From NCBI GenBank assembly GCA_965200435.1, contig OZ241337.1:1-64000 (forward strand): a stretch of DNA of 64,000 bases. The letters run 5' to 3'. A program made the position numbers and the translations under genes. This stretch comes from Bin75 sp965200435 (GTDB lineage: Bacteria > Nitrospirota > Nitrospiria > Nitrospirales > UBA8639). Each line of letters starts with the position of its first letter. Positions within the stretch are counted from its first letter, which is position 1. Positions 8,120 to 18,378 of the stretch are shown here, piece after piece. The notes beneath the pieces are model-generated. The model saw only the letters and a program-made list of their open reading frames with translations. It made no database searches and had not been told where the DNA came from.

Positions 8120-9514
8120 TCAAGTGACGGAATTTGCTGACCATCCTCCACCCAAGGCTTTATACAGTTGAACGACCGAAACCAGGTGCAGGCGGTGCGT
8201 TCCCGTGGGAGATAATTCCGCGTCGAAAAGATTTCGCTTGGCAATGAGCACGTCGATATAACTTGTTACGCCTCCCCGGTAACGTAAATTGGCAAGCCGT
8301 AACGCCGAACGTAGCGCCCCGACCTGTTCTGTCTGCGCTTGGCGTTGTTCTCGTGCGGTTTGAACGGCGACCAAAGCATCCTCCACTTCTTTAAAAGCCA
8401 CAAGGATGGTTTGTTCATATTGAGCCAGGATCTGCCTGGCCCGCGCCTCGGCCGCGTCTTGCTGAAAACCCAAGGCGTTGGCGTCCAGTAGCGGGCCAAC
8501 CAAGTTGAAGCCCGCGGCGCCGAACGTCGCTTCGGAGGTAAACAGATTCGACAACCGGGGACTGGCCACTCCAAGAATGCCCGTCAGGGTCACTTGTGGA
8601 AATCGTGCCGCTTTTGCCATCCCGATTCGGGCCGTTGCTGCAGCCAACCCTTGCTCTGCCTGCATAATATCCGGACGACGCTGCAGTAACGCTGAAGGAA
8701 GCCCTGCCGGCACTTCGGGCGGCATTACCTGTTCCGTCAATAATGCTCCCCGTTTGATATGCGTTGGATTTCTTCCGAGCAACACGCTCAACTCATTTTC
8801 CTTCTGAATCCTCCTGCGCTCGAATTCGGCCACCCGCGCAGCGGCATTCGCTCGCTCGGACTCGAATTGGTCCGCATCCAACTTTGAGGTAATCCCCCCT
8901 CGCAGGCGAGCTCTGGCAATGCTGACCGATTCCTCCCAAGACTCCAGCGTGCGTTTTGCAATGTCCAATTGCATGTCGAATTGCAAAAGATCGAAATAGG
9001 CCTGGGCCACGCCACTAACCAATGCTAGGACCACCGCCCGCCGGTTTTCTTCCCGGACCAGGAGGTCCGCAAGCGAGGCTTCAGTTGACCGGCGGATGCG
9101 ACCCCAAACGTCAAGTTCCCAGGCCAAATTGCCCAGTACGGAATAGCTGAAGTCACTGGGAAATCCGTCCAGAGCAAAGCCTCCGATTCGGCCCAGTGCC
9201 GGAATTCTGGAGTTGCCCTGCACTTGCGGGATGAAGTTTGTTCGGGCGGCAGCCAGCCTCGCCTCGAATTCCTCAATGGACGATACTGCCCGTTTCAGAT
9301 CTTTGTTTTCCGCCAGGGCGACGTTGATGAGTTCCTGCAGCGTCGGATCTTTTAACAACTCCCACCAGGGAAGATTCGCAATAGACGGCAGGGAAGTCGG
9401 CCCCTCCACGATGCGAAACTGTTCCGGGACCTGCACGTCGGGTCGTGAGTAGTCGGGACCGAGCGCACATGCGTTCACAAGTCCGGAGAGAAGAAGGATA
9501 AGAAAAAAGCGCAC
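8120..9514 (-). CDS. RND efflux outer-membrane lipoprotein (OprM/NodT family)
   Basis: A 464-residue TolC-like channel. The signal peptide ends in a lipobox (VNAC, Cys16), followed by GPDYSRPDV, the typical OprM/NodT start. Two repeated OEP helical domains follow (about 60-240 and 260-450), including the conserved LAWELDVWGR and PLLDANALGFQ segments. It forms the outer-membrane exit duct of the pump encoded just upstream on the same strand, with an 10-bp gap to the permease. Substrate cannot be told from sequence. Confidence 0.92.
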   Translation of the reverse strand: MRFFLILLLSGLVNACALGPDYSRPDVQVPEQFRIVEGPTSLPSIANLPWWELLKDPTLQELINVALAENKDLKRAVSSIEEFEARLAAARTNFIPQVQGNSRIPALGRIGGFALDGFPSDFSYSVLGNLAWELDVWGRIRRSTEASLADLLVREENRRAVVLALVSGVAQAYFDLLQFDMQLDIAKRTLESWEESVSIARARLRGGITSKLDADQFESERANAAARVAEFERRRIQKENELSVLLGRNPTHIKRGALLTEQVMPPEVPAGLPSALLQRRPDIMQAEQGLAAATARIGMAKAARFPQVTLTGILGVASPRLSNLFTSEATFGAAGFNLVGPLLDANALGFQQDAAEARARQILAQYEQTILVAFKEVEDALVAVQTAREQRQAQTEQVGALRSALRLANLRYRGGVTSYIDVLIAKRNLFDAELSPTGTHRLHLVSVVQLYKALGGGWSANSVT

Positions 9515-9524
9515 GTCAAGGTTC

Positions 9525-12500
9525 TCACTGATTCAATGGACTTTGTTTCTCAGTTCCCGCGTCATCAGGCAAAGTCCGGCCGTCACGGTCAAAGAGTTTT
9601 CGAATGGCCACAAAGAAAAGCGGCACGAAAAATATGGCTAAAAACGTTGCAGCCAACATCCCGCCGAACACGCCGGTCCCTATCGAATGTCGGCTGGCCG
9701 CCCCGGCTCCCGAAGCGATCACGAGAGGCACCACTCCCAGGATAAATGCCATTGACGTCATCACGATGGGTCGAAACCGCAGGCGTGCCGCTTCGAGTGT
9801 CGCATCCGACAGGGAACGCCCGTTTTCGTAGAGTTTATTGGCAAATTCGACGATCAAAATGGCATTCTTGGCGGCCAAGCCTATCAACGTCACTAGTCCG
9901 ATTTGAAAATAGATGTCATTGGCCAAGCCCCGCACCCACACGGCGCTCAGTGCGCCGAGCACACCGAACGGGACCGCAAGCAACACAGCGAAAGGAACAG
10001 ACCAGCTTTCGTACAAGGCAGCCAATACCAAGAAAACCATGAGCAGCGCAAAGCCGAACACCATGCCGGTTTGTTCGCCTGCATACCGTTCTTGAAAAGA
10101 CATGCCGCTCCAGTCAATCGTATAACCCCGTGGAATCAACACTTCATTCGCGACTTGATCCAGTACAGAAAGCGCTTCGCCCGAGCTGAAACCTGGCGTC
10201 GCGCCTCCCAACACGAGTGCCGTGTTGAAGCCGTTGAAATGGGTGACCGGATCGGGACCACTGGTAAATTCGGTGGTCACCACCGTACTCAGGGGGATCA
10301 TGCTGCTTTCCGGTCCGTTCTGCGCGCGAATGTAGATCTTACTGATATCTTCCGGCGTCGAACGGTATTGAGGAGGCGCTTCCGTCTGGACTCGATACAC
10401 GCGGCCGAATTTAACGAAATCATTGATATAGAAGTTTCCAAAATAGGCCTGCATGGTATCGAACACGTCGGGAATCGCGACACCGAGGGCTTTGGCGTGA
10501 TCACGGTCTACGTGGGCATACAGTCGAGGAGCACTGACGCGAAAGCTCGTACCCGCAAAGGCGATAGCGGGATGCTGTGTGGCTTTTGCCACGAATTCCT
10601 GCGCGACCTCGGCAAACTGGGCGAAATCGCCCCCACTGGGATCCTGGAGTTGGAGTGAAAAGCCGCCGGTGGCGCCCAATCCCATGATAGCCGGAGGATT
10701 GAAGGCCAAAATCAGGGCCTCGGGGATTTCGGCAAATTTTTGAAAGGCGGCCCCGATCAGGGACTGGGCCTGCTGACGGTCTTCCCGGCGTTCGTCCCAA
10801 GGGTGGAGGGGGATGAACATCGTGGCTTGATTTGTGCCCCGGGCATTGAACACAAAATTTTGGCCCACTAGTGTATCAGTTGAATGCACCTCGGGAATCG
10901 TCTGAAAGTACCGCTCGACTTGTTCGACCACTTTGAGCGTTCGCTCTTTTGATGCTCCGTCAGGCAGTTGAACGATGGTAATAAAGTAACCCTGATCTTC
11001 ATCCGGAAGAAAACTTTCAGGAACGTTCTGAAATAATCCCCACGTGCAGAATACGAGCACGGCAAATATGCTGAGAAACAGGCCTGAGCGCGGCAGGATG
11101 CGCCCCACCGTGCCGACGTAGAAATTTTGCGTCCAATCGAACGATTGGTTGAAAAATCTCCAAACTCCTCTCGCGTTGGGATGACCGGATTTTAACACCG
11201 TGGCGCAGAGAGCAGGACTCAACGTGAGCGCTACGAGCCCGGAGATGATTACGGATAGCGCAATGGTGACCGCAAATTGTTTGTACAATTCTCCCGTGAT
11301 TCCTCCGAGAAATCCAACGGGGAGAAACACCGCGGACAGGACGAGGACACTCGCGACCACCGGTCCCGTCACTTCGGTCATGGCCTGTTTGACGGCGTCT
11401 CTTCTTGACAGGCCGCCTTTGGTCATGTGCCGTTCAACGTTTTCCACGACGATAATGGCGTCATCGACCACGATACCGATGGCCAGGACCATGCCGAACA
11501 GGGTCAACGTGTTGATTGAAAAATCCAAAACCGCCAATCCGGCAAACGTGCCGATCAGGGAGACCGGAACCGCAATGGCCGGAATAAGCGTCGCGCGCCA
11601 ACTTTGCAAGAACAGAAACACGACCAAAATCACCAGTCCCATCGCTTCCATGAGGGTTTTCCCCACCTCCCTGATGGAGATCTCGATGAATTTCGTCGTG
11701 TTATAGGGAATATCGTAAGACACGCCCGCTGGGAACTGCCGGGCGAGCCGTTCCATCTCCTGTTTGACCCGGTTCACCGTATCCAGCGCGTTCGCCCCCG
11801 GAGAAAGAAACGTGAGGAGAAACGTATTGGGTCTACTGTTCCATCGTGCTTGAAGATTATAGGATTGCGCTCCCAGTTTGACGTGGGCGACATCTCGCAA
11901 ATACACCATGGATCCGTCGGGATACGCTCGAACGATCATATTCTCGAAGTCCTCGACGTCACTCATGCGGCCCTGTGTAATAATCGGAATGGTGAGTTGA
12001 GTCCCTTGAGATGCGGGTTCCCGACCGATGCGTCCGGCCGGAAAATCGCGATTTTGCTCACGAACGACGTTTGCAATATCCGTCGGCGTGAGATCGAGTT
12101 GGGCCATGCGGACGGGATCGAGAATGACGCGCATGGAGTAGCTCTGCCCGCCGTAAACGAAGGCGTCTCCCACTCCGGGCAATCGTTTGATACTGTCGAT
12201 CATTCGCAACAGGGCGTAATTGGAAAGAAAAACCGTGTCATGCTTGGGATCGGTGGAACTCAAGGCCACGACCGCCAGAAGACTCGGCGAAGTCTTTTTG
12301 ACCGTGATGCCTTGACGAATGACTTCATCCGGCAATTGCGGTTTGGCGAGCCGTTGCCGGTTTTGCGTTTGGACCTGGGCGATATCCACGTCCGTCCCGA
12401 TTTCAAACGTGAGTCGCATGGTCATGTGACCGTCGTTGGTACTCGTGGAATCGTAATACAGCAGGTTGTCGATTCCCGGAAGTTGGACTTCTATGGGCCG

Positions 12501-12689
12501 TGCGACGGATTCGGCCACGACCTCGGCGCTGGCTCCGGGATAATCCGCGTCGATTTGCACCATCGGAGGCGTGATCTGCGGAAACTGCGCAACGGGCAAA
12601 ATCCGTAACGACCCAAGGCCGACCACGACGATGATGATGGACAACACCGACGCAAAAATGGGACGGTCGATAAAAAAATGGGGACTCAC
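9525..12689 (-). CDS. RND multidrug efflux permease (AcrB/MexB, HAE1 family)
   Basis: A 1054-residue inner-membrane proton antiporter of full HAE1 length. It begins FIDRPIFASVLSIIIVVVG. The proton-relay Asp pair is present in GIVVDDAIIVVENVE and the relay Lys in GLAAKNAILIVEFA. The two large periplasmic loops are complete. It exports hydrophobic and amphiphilic compounds from the periplasm and inner-membrane leaflet. Its start overlaps the adaptor gene stop by 4 bp, showing translational coupling. Confidence 0.95.
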   Translation of the reverse strand: MSPHFFIDRPIFASVLSIIIVVVGLGSLRILPVAQFPQITPPMVQIDADYPGASAEVVAESVARPIEVQLPGIDNLLYYDSTSTNDGHMTMRLTFEIGTDVDIAQVQTQNRQRLAKPQLPDEVIRQGITVKKTSPSLLAVVALSSTDPKHDTVFLSNYALLRMIDSIKRLPGVGDAFVYGGQSYSMRVILDPVRMAQLDLTPTDIANVVREQNRDFPAGRIGREPASQGTQLTIPIITQGRMSDVEDFENMIVRAYPDGSMVYLRDVAHVKLGAQSYNLQARWNSRPNTFLLTFLSPGANALDTVNRVKQEMERLARQFPAGVSYDIPYNTTKFIEISIREVGKTLMEAMGLVILVVFLFLQSWRATLIPAIAVPVSLIGTFAGLAVLDFSINTLTLFGMVLAIGIVVDDAIIVVENVERHMTKGGLSRRDAVKQAMTEVTGPVVASVLVLSAVFLPVGFLGGITGELYKQFAVTIALSVIISGLVALTLSPALCATVLKSGHPNARGVWRFFNQSFDWTQNFYVGTVGRILPRSGLFLSIFAVLVFCTWGLFQNVPESFLPDEDQGYFITIVQLPDGASKERTLKVVEQVERYFQTIPEVHSTDTLVGQNFVFNARGTNQATMFIPLHPWDERREDRQQAQSLIGAAFQKFAEIPEALILAFNPPAIMGLGATGGFSLQLQDPSGGDFAQFAEVAQEFVAKATQHPAIAFAGTSFRVSAPRLYAHVDRDHAKALGVAIPDVFDTMQAYFGNFYINDFVKFGRVYRVQTEAPPQYRSTPEDISKIYIRAQNGPESSMIPLSTVVTTEFTSGPDPVTHFNGFNTALVLGGATPGFSSGEALSVLDQVANEVLIPRGYTIDWSGMSFQERYAGEQTGMVFGFALLMVFLVLAALYESWSVPFAVLLAVPFGVLGALSAVWVRGLANDIYFQIGLVTLIGLAAKNAILIVEFANKLYENGRSLSDATLEAARLRFRPIVMTSMAFILGVVPLVIASGAGAASRHSIGTGVFGGMLAATFLAIFFVPLFFVAIRKLFDRDGRTLPDDAGTEKQSPLNQ

Positions 12690-13933
12690 GCCTTCTCCCG
12701 CCGGACTGGTTTGGAATCCCGGGTATCCGAAGATGAGGGCGCCGGCTGATAGGGAATGGATTTGACGTGCGCTCCGGGTCGAATGCGATGGAACCCTTCG
12801 ACGACAACCCGGTCTTTTGCGTGAACCCCATCTTCAAGGAGCCATTCCTGTCCATGCCATGAGCTAGCCGTGACCGCGCGGAGTTCCACTTTGTCTTCGC
12901 CGCTCACGACGTACACAAAGAGACCCTTGGGGCCTTGCTGGACGGCTCGCTGGGGAACCAATATCGCGTCTTTTCGCATGTACCCTCGGACTCGAATTTT
13001 GACGAACTGTCCGGGAAACAGGGAATAAAGAGGACGACTGTCCCGGTCTCCGGGAAACATGCGCTGGCGCGTATTGGGAAATTTGAAACGTGCCGAAAGC
13101 GAACCCGTCTCGGATCGAAAGCGTATCCCGGCAAAATCCAGCGTGCCTTCGTGCGGATAGGTGGTCCCGTCGGCCATGATCATCATTCCTTTCAGTTGAA
13201 AAAGATCGGGTCGTTCCACGCGGTGTGCGGCCAATTCCCGTTGCCGCCGGAGGATGTAACTTTCCGGCACGTTCACGTTGACGTACATCGGATCCATTTG
13301 ATGAATGCTCGTGAGCAGGTCGGTTTGAGCTGACACCAACCGCCCCTCATACAATTGGCTTCGTTCGGGCCGTCCCGCCACCGGCGCGACGATACGGGTG
13401 TTTCGCAGATCGAATTTTGCTTTCTCCCAGTCGCCCTTCGCCGTGACCAGCGCGGCTTCCGCCGCGAGTTTCTCCGCAATGGCGTCATCGACATCTTTTC
13501 GACTCACGGACTGTTTGGCAAGCAGGGGCCTGACGCGCGCCAACTCCGCGCGAGCCTGCGCCAATCGAGCGAGCGCCTGACCAACCCGACCCTTGGCGCT
13601 TGCGGCCGACGCTTCAAAAGGAACGGGGTCGATGAGATACAGCTTCTCGCCTTTCTTGACGTCCCTGCCTTCGACAAACAGGACCTTCTTGATGATTCCG
13701 GTGACCTGTGACCGGATCTCGACCGGACGGAAGGACGCCGTCTGACCGATAAATTCCACCTCATCGGGTATGGTCTTGGGGACAATGGTCATGACCTTCA
13801 CTTCAGGGGGCGGCGGGACAGGCGGAGGTCCTCCCTCCTGTTGGCAGGCAGTCAGCCCAATCAGCGGAAGAAGGAGACTCGTCAAGACCAGTTTGGTGGC
13901 CGACCTTTTTTCACTGTGAAATGGCTTGTTCAT
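12686..13933 (-). CDS. RND efflux periplasmic adaptor lipoprotein (AcrA/MexA type)
   Basis: A 415-residue membrane-fusion protein. The N-terminus carries a lipobox (LTAC, Cys30). The barrel-sandwich half-motifs (PVEIRSQVTGIIKKV and later TRIVAPVAGR) enclose an alpha-hairpin at about residues 100-165. It bridges permease and outer-membrane channel. It is the first gene of the three-gene operon; no linked regulator is visible upstream. Confidence 0.93.
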   Translation of the reverse strand: MNKPFHSEKRSATKLVLTSLLLPLIGLTACQQEGGPPPVPPPPEVKVMTIVPKTIPDEVEFIGQTASFRPVEIRSQVTGIIKKVLFVEGRDVKKGEKLYLIDPVPFEASAASAKGRVGQALARLAQARAELARVRPLLAKQSVSRKDVDDAIAEKLAAEAALVTAKGDWEKAKFDLRNTRIVAPVAGRPERSQLYEGRLVSAQTDLLTSIHQMDPMYVNVNVPESYILRRQRELAAHRVERPDLFQLKGMMIMADGTTYPHEGTLDFAGIRFRSETGSLSARFKFPNTRQRMFPGDRDSRPLYSLFPGQFVKIRVRGYMRKDAILVPQRAVQQGPKGLFVYVVSGEDKVELRAVTASSWHGQEWLLEDGVHAKDRVVVEGFHRIRPGAHVKSIPYQPAPSSSDTRDSKPVRREKA

Positions 13934-14056
13934 GAAAAAGACCTTCGATGGCTTCCCGGTTTATTGATGACAGGCAATTCTGAAACTTCATACGGTTTAC
14001 TGACAGGTAGCACATAACCGTTCTCCTCTTGTCGCGAATCCCAGCCGAAGCTGACT

Positions 14057-14503
14057 TTATAAAGCCAGTGGTTTGCTCGGAGACAGGGCAAGCATGGGAT
14101 TCTCTTCCCAATTAACTCCCGGAACATCGATATACAATTCCACTTCGTTCCCATCAGGATCATGGAGATAGAGACTTTGACTCACGGTGTGGTCGCTCAT
14201 GCCGGAGATCGGAATATCGCCACGCTCCAACTCCTCCTTGGCAGATCGCAACTCAACCGAACTTTCCCCAATGTTAATGCCAATATGGTAAAGCCCACGT
14301 CGAACCCCTTGGGGAGGACCGGGTGCCGCTCCCACTTCGATCAAGAGTAATTCATGATGCGTCCGACCGGAGGTCAACCCTGCGGCTTTTCCCCCAAACG
14401 TTCGACCGATTTCTTTGAATCCCAAAAGATCCCGATAAAATGTGAGCGACCGTTCCAGATCTTTCACATAAAAAACCACGTATCCCAAATGCCGTGCTTT
14501 CAC
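14057..14503 (-). CDS. VOC-superfamily (glyoxalase/dioxygenase-like) protein
   Basis: A 148-residue single-chain VOC protein with two beta-alpha-beta-beta-beta modules. Candidate metal ligands are His4 or His5-region LGYVVFYV start, His in RTHHELLLIE, His in GLYHIGI and Glu in DGNEVELYID. The ending DPDGNEVELYIDVPG resembles catechol 2,3-dioxygenase-like proteins more than glyoxalase I. The substrate is unknown. It is a single-gene unit on the minus strand, 123 bp downstream of the efflux adaptor start. Confidence 0.8.
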   Translation of the reverse strand: MKARHLGYVVFYVKDLERSLTFYRDLLGFKEIGRTFGGKAAGLTSGRTHHELLLIEVGAAPGPPQGVRRGLYHIGINIGESSVELRSAKEELERGDIPISGMSDHTVSQSLYLHDPDGNEVELYIDVPGVNWEENPMLALSPSKPLAL

Positions 14504-14733
14504 AATACCGCCTTTCCGGAACCATCAGCAAACCATGATGGTCCCTTGTTCCATGATGAGCGAATGAGAAATTTCAGGATGAACGTCTTCCCTTTGTCGG
14601 AGATCATTAGGACGAAACGTCACTCAATTCGCAAGTTCCGAGAGCGCGGAACCAATAATTCGAACTCTCGCACCACTGCCGCACGCAGCATGGCATCATA
14701 TTCTGAGAAGGTAATTAGGGCGTTTCGTAATCA

Positions 14734-14805
14734 ATGTGGGGTAGAACTCCCGCCTGGACCAGGACGCCATACGGGGTTTAGAGGGGCGGTTACCTGTTTG
14801 CGCGG
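14734..14805. repeat. GC-rich dispersed repeat, family 2, copy 1
   Basis: This segment (ATGTGGGG, CCCGCCTGG, CAGGACGCC, TACGGG, GTTTGCGCGG in order) is clearly similar to 58447-58519, with the blocks in the same order and spacing. Both copies lie within about 200 bp of a copy or fragment of the 145-bp element. Function unknown. The rest of the 570-bp gap 14504-15072 shows no gene that I can support. Confidence 0.65.
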
Positions 14806-14940
14806 CCGCCAGTGTATTTTTTGTGGTTCCTTGCCGGGTCGCTACACCCGCCGGGGCGCGGTGAAAGGAGGGCGGGGGCCACAAGGCGTTACCCGGTCAG
14901 GGCGGAAGTCTTGCGGCGCCATCTTCAAACCCGGACGCAG

Positions 14941-14973
14941 CCATGCGCCGCACTCAATCAGAGGTTCCCTAAT
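14941..14973. repeat. 145-bp element, fragment (copy B)
   Basis: Only the right end survives: CCATGCGCC, a short internal deletion, then GCACTCAATCAGAGGTTCCC and TAA. It matches the right end of orientation-1 copies such as 55327-55474. It lies between the VOC gene and tRNA-Gly. Confidence 0.75.
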
Positions 14974-15072
14974 TCGTTGACAGAATGGAGGGGAACTCAC
15001 CCTATCATCTGAAGGCGATGTGTCGCCAATTCTGTTCGTTGTCCTAATGACTCGTAGAAAGCACGGCAAGAT

Positions 15073-15147
15073 TGGAGCGGGTGAGGAGATTCGAACTCCC
15101 GACCAACGGCTTGGGAAGCCGATGCGCTACCACTGCGCTACACCCGC
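15073..15147 (-). tRNA. tRNA-Gly (anticodon CCC)
   Basis: On the minus strand the sequence folds as a full cloverleaf: acceptor GCGGGTG paired with CACCCGC, a D arm (GCGCAGTGGTAGCGC), an anticodon arm with loop CTTCCCAAG (anticodon CCC), a variable loop and a T arm GGGAGTTCGAATCTCC. The discriminator is T, and CCA is encoded (15073-15075). Confidence 0.97.
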
Positions 15148-15296
15148 TCACAGTCGTAGAAGGGAATTGATTCTAGGCAGGGCACGGGATGCAAGTCAAG
15201 GACCGGCAAGACCATGCCTTTTGCCAAAAATGAATGTGGGATAACGCATGATCGAGACAATGCCGGTCAAGCAAGTGAGGATTCGTCCAGCTCATG

Positions 15297-16520
15297 CTAT
15301 AACCGTACCTGCACCAACGCATATTTCCGTTTGCCGATTTTGATCCGGTACGACTCGTTCGCCTGCAACGGAAGAACCGCATTGCTGTCCTGACAGCGTT
15401 CCTGGTTCATGACCACGGCACCTTGTGCGATCAGGCGACGTGCCTCCCCTTTGCTGGGCAATAACCCCGTTCGCATGAGAAGGTCCACCAACCCGATCGA
15501 AGGCTTACCCGGATCTGAAAAGTCCGCTGCCGTCAACGTAACCGCGACGTCAGGTTGTTCGGGAAACTCCCGCTTGCGAAACTTCTGCTCAAAGTCCTCC
15601 TTTGCTTGTCGCCCTGCCTCTGTCCCGTGATACCGCGTCACCATGGCTTCCGCCAGGTCCAGCTTCGCCTCTTTGGGATGGCGTTGCCTGACCGCCTCGA
15701 GATTTTCAGAGGTCAGCAGTTCATAGTACCGGAACATCAGTTCGTCGCTGATCGACATGATCTTGCCGAACATGTCCGAAGGCTCGTCTTCCATGGCAAT
15801 GAAGTTTCCAAAGCTTTTACTCATTTTCCGTACGCCGTCCGTCCCTTCCAGGAGCGGCATCGTGATAACCACTTGGGGAGGTTGGCCCCAATTGCGCTGG
15901 AGTTCCCTTCCCACGAGTAAATTAAACGTCTGATCCGTACCCCCCAGTTCAACGTCGGCCTCAAGCGCCACGGAATCATAGCCCTGCACCAGCGGGTACA
16001 AAAATTCATGGACGCCAATGGGTTTCTGCTCCCGGTAGCGTTTAGAAAAGTCGTCCCGTTCCAACATGCGCGCCAGATTATAGTGCGAACACAATTCGAT
16101 GACTTCCTGGGCACGCATGTCCTGCATCCAGCGGCTGTTGAATTCGACCTGTGTTTTCTCAGGATCCAACGTTTTGAAAATTTGCCTCTCATAGGTCTTG
16201 GCGTTGGCCAAGACCTGTTCCCTGCTCAGTACTTTCCTTGTCTCAGAGACGCCTGTCGGATCACCGATCATGCCGGTAAAATCGCCGATCAAAAAGATGA
16301 CATCGTGCCCGAGTTCCTGAAAATGACGGAGTTTCTGGATCAAGACGATATGGCCAAGATGGAGATCCGGCGCAGTGGGATCGAACCCGGCCTTCACCCG
16401 CAAGGGTCTCCCTTCTTTGAGCGAAGTTCTGACGCGATCCTCCAACTCAGGCTGCTGGATCACCTCAACGGTGCCGCGCGTGATCAGATCAAGCTGCCGT
16501 TGTAATTCTCGATCTGCCAT
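15297..16520 (-). CDS. tyrS: Tyrosyl-tRNA synthetase
   Basis: A 407-residue class I synthetase with the HIGH-like signature HLGH (in APDLHLGHIVL), the KMSKS loop (VRKMSKSFGNF), and a C-terminal S4-like RNA-binding domain (GEARRLIAQGAVVMNQ). It charges tRNA-Tyr in the cytoplasm. Length and the LHLGH/KMSKS form match the TyrZ-like bacterial subgroup. Its start overlaps the upstream ComEA-like gene by 37 bp. Confidence 0.95.
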   Translation of the reverse strand: MADRELQRQLDLITRGTVEVIQQPELEDRVRTSLKEGRPLRVKAGFDPTAPDLHLGHIVLIQKLRHFQELGHDVIFLIGDFTGMIGDPTGVSETRKVLSREQVLANAKTYERQIFKTLDPEKTQVEFNSRWMQDMRAQEVIELCSHYNLARMLERDDFSKRYREQKPIGVHEFLYPLVQGYDSVALEADVELGGTDQTFNLLVGRELQRNWGQPPQVVITMPLLEGTDGVRKMSKSFGNFIAMEDEPSDMFGKIMSISDELMFRYYELLTSENLEAVRQRHPKEAKLDLAEAMVTRYHGTEAGRQAKEDFEQKFRKREFPEQPDVAVTLTAADFSDPGKPSIGLVDLLMRTGLLPSKGEARRLIAQGAVVMNQERCQDSNAVLPLQANESYRIKIGKRKYALVQVRL

Positions 16521-16975
16521 GGAATTCCGGTATCCGGCAACGACAAATTCGTGCCGGTGGAAGTGAGTTGCCGATCAATGCGAAGATACGGCTCAAGTTG
16601 CGCAAACCGTTTCACGCCAATGCCTTTCACGTTTTGAATATCATGAATGGAGGCGAATTTTCCATTTGCCTGGCGATACTGAACGACACGTTCAGCCAAA
16701 ACCGGACCGATCCCCGGCAAATGCCGTAACTCCTCTGCCGAACCGCGATTGATATTAACGTGACCAACGTCTGCAACCGTTACGGGTCGCTGCTCAGGAA
16801 GTCTCCCCAACGACGCGCTGGTTTGACGCACAAACGAGACGCCGGATTGAGTGGGCTGGGACGGCCCCTGCAACAAGCCGGCCAAAGACAGAAACCCCAG
16901 GGTCCCGGCAAGGAGCAGGAGTTTCACTCCGAACGAGCATGCCGTCGACCATTTTGGGATTGACCATCCTCGCAT
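16484..16975 (-). CDS. ComEA-like helix-hairpin-helix protein
   Basis: A 163-residue protein with a membrane anchor at about residues 17-35 and one HhH DNA-binding domain (about 72-132: NINRGSAEELRHLPGIGPVL and GIGVKRFAQLEPYL). ComEA proteins bind incoming DNA at the outer face of the inner membrane during natural transformation, but many bacteria have such proteins without known competence. The C-terminal 30 residues extend past the domain. It overlaps lpdA by 1 bp and tyrS by 37 bp. Confidence 0.82.
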   Translation of the reverse strand: MRGWSIPKWSTACSFGVKLLLLAGTLGFLSLAGLLQGPSQPTQSGVSFVRQTSASLGRLPEQRPVTVADVGHVNINRGSAEELRHLPGIGPVLAERVVQYRQANGKFASIHDIQNVKGIGVKRFAQLEPYLRIDRQLTSTGTNLSLPDTGIPWQIENYNGSLI

Positions 16976-18378
16976 CAGGATCGTTTCCTGGCCTGGTGAA
17001 TAGCCATGCCTTCGACGTCCTCGAAGGCTTCCGCCAGGGCTTCAGCATGTGTGGGATGCGCGTGGATCATGCCGGCAACATCCCCAACCTTGGCATTCAA
17101 CTGCAGAGCCAGCGCCGCTTCGTGAACCAAATCTGCTGCATGAGACCCGACCAGATGAGCACCCAGAACGCGGTCCGTTTGGGGATCGGCCAGGATTTTC
17201 ACCAACCCGGCCGTGTCACCGACAGCATGAGCCTTGCCTAATGCACTATACCGAAACCGTCCTATCTTGGGGACAATTCCCCGATCACGAATTTGTTGTT
17301 CGGTCAATCCGACCCGTCCGATCTCCGGTAGTGTAAAGATGCCTGCCGGTACCACCTCATAATTTATAGTTTTCGCATACCCCATAAAATTGTCCACGGC
17401 CACCTTGCCTTGTGCTGACGCAACGTGTGCCAACATCGTCTTCCCTACCACGTCACCGATGGCATACACGCCTGGCACGTTCGTTTCCAAGTGGTCGTTG
17501 ACTTCAATTTCCCCTTTGTTGCCAAGCTTGACGCCAACTTCTTCCAAGCCGATCCCTGTCGTATGACAGCGCCGCCCCACAGAGACCAAAATCGCGTCAC
17601 ACTCCAGCCGCCCGCCATCGGCCAATTCCGAGATAATGCCCGCATCCGTCTTTTCGACGGACTTCACCGAATTCCCGACGATGATTCGCACGTGACGTTT
17701 CTTTAACTCGCGTTCGATAAAAGCCGAAATCTCTTCATCTTCCAACGGCAACAAACAGGACATCATTTCCACAACCGTCACCCGTGACCCCAGCCCGGCG
17801 TACAGGGAAGCAAATTCGCAACCTTCGACCCCCCCACCGACGATGAGCAATCGTTCAGGTATTCGTGGAATCTCCAGGGCTTCCTGACTCGTCATGATGT
17901 CGTATCCGTCCACGGGAAACATGGGAAGAGCCGGCAATGAGGAACCCGTCGCGATGACAATGCCATCCGCGTGGAAGGAGGTTTCAGTGCCATCGGCAAG
18001 GGACACCCGCACCGTCCGGTCGTTCACCAGTCGTCCCGTTCCTTGGACGTACGATATGCCCCAATGTTTGAAAAGCGTGGCAATGCCGTTAACCAGCCCT
18101 CCGACCACTCGGTTCTTTCTTGCCACCATTTGCGTCGGGACATAGGCTGGGGTGTGGGAGAGTTGCAGTCCGAGATCCTGCGCCTTCTTCAGTTTTTCCC
18201 CCAATTCAACAACAGACAGCAGCGCCTTACTCGGAATACAGCCCCAATTCAGGCAGACTCCGCCCAGCGCTCGGTTTTCGATCACCGTCACCATCGCCCC
18301 AAGTTGGGCTGCACGAATAGCAGCCACGTACCCACCGGGACCGGCGCCGAGAATCGCAATATGTCGAGGGGGAGGCAT
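16975..18378 (-). CDS. lpdA: Dihydrolipoyl dehydrogenase (E3 / L-protein)
   Basis: A 467-residue FAD flavoprotein disulfide reductase. FAD-binding GAGPGGYVAA at the start, redox-active disulfide in GGVCLNWGCIPSK, NAD-binding GGGVEGCEFAS, and the catalytic His-Glu of the partner subunit in HAHPTHAEALAEA. It reoxidises dihydrolipoyl groups on 2-oxoacid dehydrogenases or on the glycine cleavage H protein. The gcvH gene overlaps it by 1 bp upstream, so this copy probably serves glycine cleavage at least in part. Confidence 0.95.
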   Translation of the reverse strand: MPPPRHIAILGAGPGGYVAAIRAAQLGAMVTVIENRALGGVCLNWGCIPSKALLSVVELGEKLKKAQDLGLQLSHTPAYVPTQMVARKNRVVGGLVNGIATLFKHWGISYVQGTGRLVNDRTVRVSLADGTETSFHADGIVIATGSSLPALPMFPVDGYDIMTSQEALEIPRIPERLLIVGGGVEGCEFASLYAGLGSRVTVVEMMSCLLPLEDEEISAFIERELKKRHVRIIVGNSVKSVEKTDAGIISELADGGRLECDAILVSVGRRCHTTGIGLEEVGVKLGNKGEIEVNDHLETNVPGVYAIGDVVGKTMLAHVASAQGKVAVDNFMGYAKTINYEVVPAGIFTLPEIGRVGLTEQQIRDRGIVPKIGRFRYSALGKAHAVGDTAGLVKILADPQTDRVLGAHLVGSHAADLVHEAALALQLNAKVGDVAGMIHAHPTHAEALAEAFEDVEGMAIHQARKRS